This document shows, piece after piece, positions 14,946 to 19,813 of a stretch of 19,813 bases of DNA. The notes beneath the pieces were generated by a model, which was not told where the DNA came from, did not search any database, and saw only the letters and a list, made by a program, of their open reading frames with translations. How positions within the stretch are numbered: the stretch's first letter is position 1; every line of letters starts with the position of its first letter. Source of the stretch: Microcaldota archaeon (GTDB lineage Archaea > Micrarchaeota > Micrarchaeia > Micrarchaeales > CABMGC01); NCBI GenBank assembly GCA_021845465.1, contig JAKBRL010000019.1, forward strand, positions 1-19,813, written 5' to 3'. The translations under genes and the position numbers were made by a program.

Positions 14946-16169
14946 ATGAGAAACCTTGAGGAAGCCGAATCGGAAATTATTTCAGTGATTAATGAAAGGC
15001 AGGAAGTAACATATAATGAACTTCAGAATTTTGCAGAATCCAGGGAGATAGATGGCCAATTGCTCAAAAAGAGCCTGGATGTTCTGGAAAAGGCGCATGC
15101 GATAGCTTCCAGAAACAGTGGTGGAATACTGACTTATTACATACTTACTGAGAAACCCACATTCAATAGGATAATGATAGTTGAAGACGACAAAAACATC
15201 AACAAGCTTATGGCGCTCTCTATAGGAAAAGGATTTGAGATAACCCAGGCCTATGACGGCCTTGAAGGACTTAAAAGAATAAAATACGAGAAACCGGACC
15301 TTGTTGTGCTTGACTTGATGATGCCAGGAATGGATGGCCTTGAGATATGCCAGAACATAAAAACAGACCCCAGTTTGCATGATACTGTAGTGATTATTGT
15401 AAGCGCAATGGATGCGACTTCGAATAGATTTAAGGGCATAAAATATGGTGCTGATTATTATATAAAGAAGCCTTTCGACCCCATGGAGCTTAAGAGTCTA
15501 GTAACCATATTTTTAAGAAAAAAAGGAAAGAAATTTGATCCGCTCATAGATCTGCCTAATGAAGATAGGATATCGGAGGCTGTTGAATCTGCACTCAAAG
15601 ACACTCAAAAGGATTATGAGATGGGAAGGCTTAAGGTTGAAGGCATATCTGGTTTTGCTGCTAGATTTGGAAATTCTTCTGCTATAACTATACTCAGGCT
15701 TGTATCGCAGCTTCTGCAGGACAGTGCCAAGGAGAAGAATGTCTTTGTAGGATTCCTTAACGGAAATGACTTTGTGATTGCCGGAGACGGAAATGCTGTT
15801 GAAAAAACTGTGGCATCGATCTCTTCGGATTTCAATGCTGTGCTTCCGTTTGTCTACCAGGGAGAAGGATATAAGCCCATCGAGATGGGAATGGATGATA
15901 TTTATGGCGCTGAGAAGCCCAGATTAAGCATACAGTATAATGAAATAAAGAGGAACCAGATAATAGAGAGGAGGGCCGAGGTTCTTGAAAAGAAGGAGAA
16001 AGACGGAATCAAGGCGATCGGAGCTTATACTTACGAGGAGCTTAGGCATATGCTTGGTGGAGAAGATATTGATATTACCATAACGAGGGATCCGAATTAC
16101 GGAGTTAGGCTTTCTATAGGGAAAAAGAATGATGAAAAGAAAGGAGACGGCAGAATTGACAAGATTTGA
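14946..16169 (+). CDS. Response regulator: winged-helix, REC and degenerate GGDEF-like domain
   Basis: A 407-residue protein with three parts. Residues 1-70 look like a winged helix (VTYNELQNFAE...LLKKSLDVLEKAHAIA). Residues about 73-190 are a receiver domain with the acidic pair in VEDDKN, phospho-acceptor D123 (VVLDLMMPG), the S/T switch in IIVSAMD, and the lysine in YIKKPFDP. Residues about 195-345 follow the layout of a GGDEF domain, from the LPN entry motif to NGNDF (272-276) where GGDEF should be. The active-site glycines and glutamate are not preserved, so it should not make cyclic di-GMP. A charged helical tail ends the protein. It is the likely partner of the kinase at 11399. The winged helix suggests transcription control, but its N-terminal position before REC is unusual. 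Confidence 0.88.
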   Translation: MRNLEEAESEIISVINERQEVTYNELQNFAESREIDGQLLKKSLDVLEKAHAIASRNSGGILTYYILTEKPTFNRIMIVEDDKNINKLMALSIGKGFEITQAYDGLEGLKRIKYEKPDLVVLDLMMPGMDGLEICQNIKTDPSLHDTVVIIVSAMDATSNRFKGIKYGADYYIKKPFDPMELKSLVTIFLRKKGKKFDPLIDLPNEDRISEAVESALKDTQKDYEMGRLKVEGISGFAARFGNSSAITILRLVSQLLQDSAKEKNVFVGFLNGNDFVIAGDGNAVEKTVASISSDFNAVLPFVYQGEGYKPIEMGMDDIYGAEKPRLSIQYNEIKRNQIIERRAEVLEKKEKDGIKAIGAYTYEELRHMLGGEDIDITITRDPNYGVRLSIGKKNDEKKGDGRIDKI

Positions 16170-16206
16170 AGAAAGGCATGAACCTTGCTTATTTCAGGGC
16201 TATTTT

Positions 16207-16467
16207 CTATGCTTGCCTTTTCCTTTTAGAGCCTTTGCCTTTCTGTTTTTCTTTCTTGGATTCTATTAGCCGCCTGGACCGCTTTCCTTCCAACAGGTCT
16301 GTAACGTGAGACTCATATACAGGCCTGTCGTCTCCGGAATTTTGCAGGGCTTCGCTCTCAGTAAGCGTCCTGGAGAGAAGTTCGTTTATATGTTGACTTA
16401 GCATCAATGCTTTGAGTTTCGCTACGCTTTTTTTTGCAGGCTTGGCATGTTTTTTTGTTTTTGGCAT
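16207..16467 (-). CDS. Small lysine-rich basic protein, unknown
   Basis: An 86-residue protein with highly basic ends (MPKTKKHAKPAKK at the start, KGKGSKRKRQA at the end) and a helical centre (LKALMLSQHINELLSRTL). No family is recognised. It could bind nucleic acid or be ribosome-associated. The in-frame ATG at 16488 is rejected as start because the only good TATA box (16498-16506 read on the minus strand) would begin transcription near 16475, past that codon but before ATG 16467. It shares that TATA region with the KaiC-like gene going the other way and converges with the response regulator, 37 bases apart. It could be a spurious frame, but the promoter placement and domain-like composition favour a real gene. 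Confidence 0.55.
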   Translation of the reverse strand: MPKTKKHAKPAKKSVAKLKALMLSQHINELLSRTLTESEALQNSGDDRPVYESHVTDLLEGKRSRRLIESKKEKQKGKGSKRKRQA

Positions 16468-16497
16468 GTCAGTCAGGTTTAATATCAAAGCATATAG

Positions 16498-16507
16498 GTA
16501 TATATTA
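16498..16507. promoter_or_regulatory. Bidirectional TATA element between the small basic gene and KaiC-like gene 1
   Basis: GTATATATTA reads as a TATA box on both strands. On the plus strand it predicts transcription from about 16529, just before the region where KaiC homology begins. On the minus strand it predicts a start 8-9 bases before ATG 16467. Confidence 0.5.
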
Positions 16508-16538
16508 CTTGTTTTGTTAGAGTTGTTTTGGGAATTAC

Positions 16539-17369
16539 ATAAACGAATTTGTAGATAGAGTAAAGACAGGTATACCGGGTTTTGACCAACTTATAGAGGG
16601 AGGAATACCAAAAGGATTCAATGTGCTTCTGGTAGGCCAGCCTGGGGCGGGAAAGACCATCTTCGGATTGCAGTACCTTGTGAATGGAGCGATGGCAGGG
16701 GAGAACGGCCTCTATATATCTCTTGACAGCCCTAACGAGATGGTGAAGAGCCAGGGCAGGCGGTTCGGATGGGATGTGGACGGACTTGAGCGTGAAGGAA
16801 AACTCTCTTTTCTCAGGGTGCCGCTAGACAAGCCTAAGATAAATCTTTTCGATATAATGCGGGATGAAGTAAGTTCCTCTGGAGCTAAGAGGCTTGTGTT
16901 TGACAGCCTTGTGGATTTCTCCATAAATGCAGACCAGTTTGTAATACCGCTTTCCAAGGAAGGAGGCCCTGTAACAAGTGAGGAAGACCAGAATGTTGTG
17001 GAGAGATACAACAGGATGAAATATGGCATGCTGCCAGACAAGGATAGCGACAAGAATACTGCAATATACAAAGGAGGGTCCGAAAGAAGGATTACATATC
17101 TAGTAATAAATGAGCTTTCTAAGCTTGGAACCACCAACATAATAATAACTGACGAAAAGATGGAAGGGGAACACTTTACAGTAGACGGAGTGAGCGAGTA
17201 TGTGTGTGACGGAGTCATAGTCACTTACAACCAACTGATTGGCGCGAGAAGGGAGAGGACTCTTGCTGTGCTGAAGATGAGAAATACCAACAACAGCCCA
17301 TATATACACGATCTGATTATAGGGAAAAACGGCGTCGAGATAAAGGCTGCAGAAGAGGTCTATGTATAG
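16539..17369 (+). CDS. KaiC-like single-domain ATPase, copy 1 (start codon unresolved)
   Basis: A RecA-superfamily ATPase of the KaiC/signal-transduction group. It has Walker A GQPGAGKT and Walker B RLVFDSL. The KaiC glutamate pair after strand 2 is replaced by DS (YISLDSPNE). The conserved N-terminus RVKTGIPGFDQLIEGGIP is encoded from about 16557, but no ATG, GTG or TTG precedes it in frame after the TAG at 16518. The first canonical start is GTG 16623, inside the first core strand, which would give only 248 residues and lose this region. I place the start at ATA 16539 on homology to copy 2, whose ATG sits at the matching place; this is provisional. It may instead be a decayed or mis-assembled 5' end. 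The rest is intact. It heads the group with the 147-residue unknown and the FIST gene. Confidence 0.8.
   Translation: MNEFVDRVKTGIPGFDQLIEGGIPKGFNVLLVGQPGAGKTIFGLQYLVNGAMAGENGLYISLDSPNEMVKSQGRRFGWDVDGLEREGKLSFLRVPLDKPKINLFDIMRDEVSSSGAKRLVFDSLVDFSINADQFVIPLSKEGGPVTSEEDQNVVERYNRMKYGMLPDKDSDKNTAIYKGGSERRITYLVINELSKLGTTNIIITDEKMEGEHFTVDGVSEYVCDGVIVTYNQLIGARRERTLAVLKMRNTNNSPYIHDLIIGKNGVEIKAAEEVYV
16635..16690 (+). repeat. 56-bp block identical in both KaiC-like genes (copy 1)
   Basis: This block, covering Walker A, is identical base for base to 19524-19579 in copy 2, while flanking codons differ at many third positions. This points to recent gene conversion or duplication. Confidence 0.9.
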
Positions 17370-17487
17370 TAACAGGAAGTCTGACTTGCAGTAAAAGCGT
17401 AAACTTGAATGTTTCTCTCGTTTAATTTTTCATAACATTATTATATTCTTGCTTTTTATAGATAATAAGGATTTTGGCGGTGAGGAA

Positions 17488-17931
17488 ATGATCAAAGAAT
17501 CATACGACGTAGTTCTTGTAGATTTTAGCGGAATATTGCCGTTCAGACTCGAAAAAGACAGCATTTTCACAAAGCAGGAAGTCGTAGCTCTTGAAAAGCT
17601 CAAGGATTTTATAGCAAGCCTTGAATCTGAACTTAAATACGAGTTCGTATATCTGGGTATGGATTTTATAGAAACAAAACTCTTCCACAGGATGATATTG
17701 AAGGACGGCATACTGGAGCTTTTGATAGGTACCCCAATTACGCTTATGGGCCATTTTAGAGAGGAAAAGAGCGCTATTGATTTCCGCGATTCGCTTGAGA
17801 AGACATTAAGTAAAACACTGCCTGATCTCTTGCAGCCGCTCCTTGAGCAGTCTATAGAGATGAGGAAGATAGCGAAGGAGATAAGCCCGGATTACAAGAA
17901 GGTTGGATTTAATAAATTGGGAGGGAACTAG
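17488..17931 (+). CDS. Unknown 147-residue protein coupled to the FIST gene
   Basis: No named family is recognised. The start at ATG 17488 is chosen because GGTGAGG lies just upstream (17479-17485) and a TATA-like TTATATTCTT about 45 bases before it gives a short leader; an upstream TTG at 17449 would fall before the expected transcript start. The predicted layout is a two-stranded start (YDVVLVDFSGILPFRL), a helix (QEVVALEKLKDFIASL), strands (YEFVYLGMDF, ILELLIGTPITLMG), then a long helical tail (DSLEKTLSKTLPDLLQPLLEQS). This order recalls longin/roadblock-like small folds, but only weakly. There are no membrane segments. Its TAG touches the ATG of the FIST gene, so the two are translationally coupled and their products probably act together. 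Confidence 0.75.
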   Translation: MIKESYDVVLVDFSGILPFRLEKDSIFTKQEVVALEKLKDFIASLESELKYEFVYLGMDFIETKLFHRMILKDGILELLIGTPITLMGHFREEKSAIDFRDSLEKTLSKTLPDLLQPLLEQSIEMRKIAKEISPDYKKVGFNKLGGN

Positions 17932-19296
17932 ATGGAAGAAGGAATGATTTCGAAATGGGTAAAATTGCAGAATGTAAAAGATGTGAAGGAAGGCAGTCTT
18001 GTCTCTGGAGGAGGCATGTCGGAAAATGCTGATGCTTATACTGCAGCTAAGGAGGCTTCACAGCAAGCGCTTGCAAAGCTTAATGGCAAAAAACCTACAA
18101 TAAGCTATATCTTTTTTTCAGGGGATTATGACCCTTATGAATTGACCAGAGGGCTGAAAGAGGTTCTTGGAGATACAGAATATGTAGGAGGATTGGGAGA
18201 CAGCGTAATATATGATGACAGGATTCTTGAGAAGGGAGTTGTGGTTTCTTGTATCCAATCTGACTTTTTACACATAGGAGTTGCTTCTGCAGACGGATTT
18301 TCTGATGATGCATTTGAAGCTGCAAGAAAGGTTGCAAAAGAGGCACTCTCTAAGCTATCTATAGACAGCTATGTAGATCCTTACATGCAGGCACTCAGAA
18401 TGAAAGGGGGAAACATCAGGGGAATAGTAAAGATACCGCCTTATTATGTACATGTGTTTACTACAGGATTCAAGCTGCCGAAGATGGGTGACGAAAACAA
18501 GATCATATCGGGAATAGCAGATGTCACTGGAAGGCAGATACCTATATGGGGAGGCGCATTTGAGACATCGATAGATAACTTCAACAAGAAGTACGAGATA
18601 TATTCGCTGCATTCGGGCAAGGTCTACAAGGATGGGCTTATAGTGATTTTCTCAGTAACAAGCCTTCTTTATGCATACTCGATAGCGCACGGCGCAAAGA
18701 GAGTCGGCCAACTTGCAGTAGTGACAAAAACTTCACTTGATGGGTATGTTATAGATGAGATAAACGGAATGAAGACAGCAGACTGGTATGCGGAAAAGCT
18801 TAATCTAAGCAAGGATAAGTTCGTTGATGATGCTGTTGCATTGAGTATAACGCAGAGATGGCCACTCGGAATGGTAGATAATCTTGGAAATGTAGTAGTA
18901 AGAGGAGGAGGCATACCTACCGGACCGAATAATGATAGCCTTGCGTTTGCTGCGCCTGTGCCTGAAGGCTCTGCGATATTCCTTATGGATGGGGATACTA
19001 AAAATTTGTTTGAGGCTTCTGGAGAGATTTCAACCAATATAAACAATTACATAGAGGAAAAGGCGAATCCAAGCATGATTCTGATAACTTCATGCTTCAC
19101 ACGAAGGAATGTTATGAAAGAGGATTTTGCAGAAGACATGAGAAAGCTCAAGGAGAGTATGGGCAATCCCACAATAGTAGGATTTACATGCTCCGGTGAG
19201 ATAGGCGCAAAGGAAGGTGAGCTGGCAAATTGCCATCATCTTACTGACAATATATTTGTGTTTTACAGCAGATTACTGATAAACAAGACCGAGTAA
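17932..19296 (+). CDS. FIST-domain protein (FIST N plus FIST C), predicted small-ligand sensor
   Basis: A 454-residue soluble protein with both halves of the FIST module, a predicted ligand-binding sensor found alongside histidine kinases and other signalling domains in bacteria and archaea. The N half (about 20-225) has ISYIFFSGDYDP, the EYVGGLGDSVIYD glycine-rich stretch, and IPIWGGAFET. The C half (about 245-450) includes DGYVIDEINGMKTADWYAEKLNL, typical of FIST C, then MILITSCFTRRNV and IVGFTCSGEIG near the end. No output domain is fused, so it must signal through partners, most likely its coupled 147-residue neighbour and the KaiC-like ATPases. A strong GGAGG lies 7 bases before ATG 17932, which directly follows the upstream stop. 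The ligand is unknown. Confidence 0.9.
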   Translation: MEEGMISKWVKLQNVKDVKEGSLVSGGGMSENADAYTAAKEASQQALAKLNGKKPTISYIFFSGDYDPYELTRGLKEVLGDTEYVGGLGDSVIYDDRILEKGVVVSCIQSDFLHIGVASADGFSDDAFEAARKVAKEALSKLSIDSYVDPYMQALRMKGGNIRGIVKIPPYYVHVFTTGFKLPKMGDENKIISGIADVTGRQIPIWGGAFETSIDNFNKKYEIYSLHSGKVYKDGLIVIFSVTSLLYAYSIAHGAKRVGQLAVVTKTSLDGYVIDEINGMKTADWYAEKLNLSKDKFVDDAVALSITQRWPLGMVDNLGNVVVRGGGIPTGPNNDSLAFAAPVPEGSAIFLMDGDTKNLFEASGEISTNINNYIEEKANPSMILITSCFTRRNVMKEDFAEDMRKLKESMGNPTIVGFTCSGEIGAKEGELANCHHLTDNIFVFYSRLLINKTE

Positions 19297-19303
19297 TCGG
19301 TCT
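19286..19303 (+). terminator. 7-bp hairpin around the FIST stop codon
   Basis: AGACCGA-GTAA-TCGGTCT is a perfect inverted repeat, and the TAA stop lies in its loop. No T-run follows at once. It may stabilise the 3' end or help termination. Confidence 0.4.
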
Positions 19304-19366
19304 GTAATATTGTAATGAATGCGTTTGCCAGCATTCCGGAAAGCACTGCGATATGGAGACAGTTAG

Positions 19367-19399
19367 CATAGGGAGGCAGTTCCAACCGCTAAACCTATG
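19367..19399 (+). terminator. Imperfect stem-loop followed by TTTTT, between FIST and KaiC-like gene 2
   Basis: CATAGG (19367) and CCTATG (19394) pair across 21 bases, with a possible inner GG/CC. A T5 run follows at once and merges into the TATA-like TTTTTATATG (19400-19409) of the next gene. It could end the FIST transcript and begin the next promoter. Confidence 0.35.
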
Positions 19400-19433
19400 T
19401 TTTTATATGTTTTCATTGATTTAATAAAAGACG

Positions 19434-19813
19434 ATGGATTTGGAGAGAGTAAAGACAGGCATACCGGGTTTCGATAACTTGATACAAGGAGGCATACCCA
19501 GAGGGTTTAATGTGCTCCTTCTGGGCCAGCCTGGGGCGGGAAAGACCATCTTCGGATTGCAGTACCTTGTGAATGGAGCATTGGCAGGGGAGAACGGCAT
19601 TTATGTCTCACTTGACAGTTCCAATGAGATGGTGAAGAGCCAGGGACGTATGTTCGGATGGGATGTGGATGGTTTGGAGAAGAGCGGGGAGATAAACTTT
19701 CTGAAAGTAAGGCTCGACAAGCCTAAAATATATATTTTTGATATGCTCAGGGATGCTATAAAAAAATCCAATGCTAAGAGGCTTGTGTTTGACAGCCTTG
19801 CTGACTTCGAGAT
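19434..19813 (+). CDS. KaiC-like single-domain ATPase, copy 2 (3' end beyond window)
   Basis: The first 126 codons of a second KaiC-family ATPase, cut by the right edge. It begins MDLERVKTGIPGFDNLIQGG, with Walker A GQPGAGKT and Walker B RLVFDSL. As in copy 1, the expected glutamate pair is DS (YVSLDSSNE), so both copies share this departure from circadian KaiC. ATG 19434 has a TATA-like element about 29 bases upstream and no Shine-Dalgarno, indicating a leaderless message. It is very similar to copy 1 (16539-17369), including an identical 56-base block, but has its own promoter. The copies bracket the 147-residue/FIST pair and may form mixed hexamers. The C-terminal half is not visible. Confidence 0.93.
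   Translation, partial: MDLERVKTGIPGFDNLIQGGIPRGFNVLLLGQPGAGKTIFGLQYLVNGALAGENGIYVSLDSSNEMVKSQGRMFGWDVDGLEKSGEINFLKVRLDKPKIYIFDMLRDAIKKSNAKRLVFDSLADFE
19524..19579 (+). repeat. 56-bp block identical in both KaiC-like genes (copy 2)
   Basis: The second member of the pair with 16635-16690, about 2.9 kb apart in direct orientation. Recombination between them could delete or amplify the 147-residue/FIST segment. Confidence 0.9.

Noticed and set aside
1..19813. CRISPR array
   Set aside because: No regularly spaced repeats of 20-40 bases seen anywhere in the window.

Overview
The window is archaeal. It encodes an archaeal-type S-adenosylmethionine synthetase, a fibrillarin, the tRNA ligase RtcB, an EF-Tu/SelB-like pseudo-translation factor found in archaea, KaiC-family ATPases, and a tRNA with a bulge-helix-bulge intron. 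TATA boxes lie about 26-29 bases before many start codons, so leaderless transcripts appear common. Second cistrons instead carry Shine-Dalgarno cores (GTGAT, GGTGA, GGAGG). The base composition is moderately AT-rich and the genes are tightly packed. A small-genome archaeon of the Micrarchaeota/DPANN kind would fit, but the lineage cannot be fixed from the sequence alone.

Left part (1-6370): a TnpB gene cut by the window edge; a VIT1/CCC1-family iron/manganese transporter; an HTH-CBS regulator divergent from the S-adenosylmethionine synthetase; a bacterial-looking YdhG/DUF1801 protein; and a two-gene unit of a GT4 glycosyltransferase and the pseudo-translation factor.

Middle part (6375-11350): a C39-like peptidase homologue whose nucleophilic cysteine is replaced by serine. 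Just upstream of it on the same strand is tRNA-Leu(CAA), whose T-loop is split by a 15-nt intron. RtcB, the enzyme that joins archaeal tRNA halves, is transcribed away from that tRNA. Then come a zinc-ribbon/helical-repeat protein, a lineage-specific HTH-like protein and fibrillarin.

Right part (11399-19813): a dense signalling region. It holds a GAF/PAS histidine kinase, a membrane-anchored sequon-rich surface protein, a response regulator with winged-helix, REC and degenerate GGDEF-like (NGNDF) parts, a small basic protein, a KaiC-like ATPase, a 147-residue unknown translationally coupled to a FIST-domain sensor, and a second KaiC-like ATPase running off the edge. The two KaiC genes share a 56-base identical block. 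The first has no canonical start codon for its conserved N-terminus. This KaiC-unknown-FIST-KaiC module beside two-component genes is the best candidate for an undescribed system.

No gene-free stretch exceeds 300 bases. The longest gap between protein genes, 7116-7387, holds the tRNA and promoters. The gaps at 745-934 and 3547-3799 hold promoter-like sequence and one strong hairpin. The gap at 4253-4337 shows nothing distinctive.
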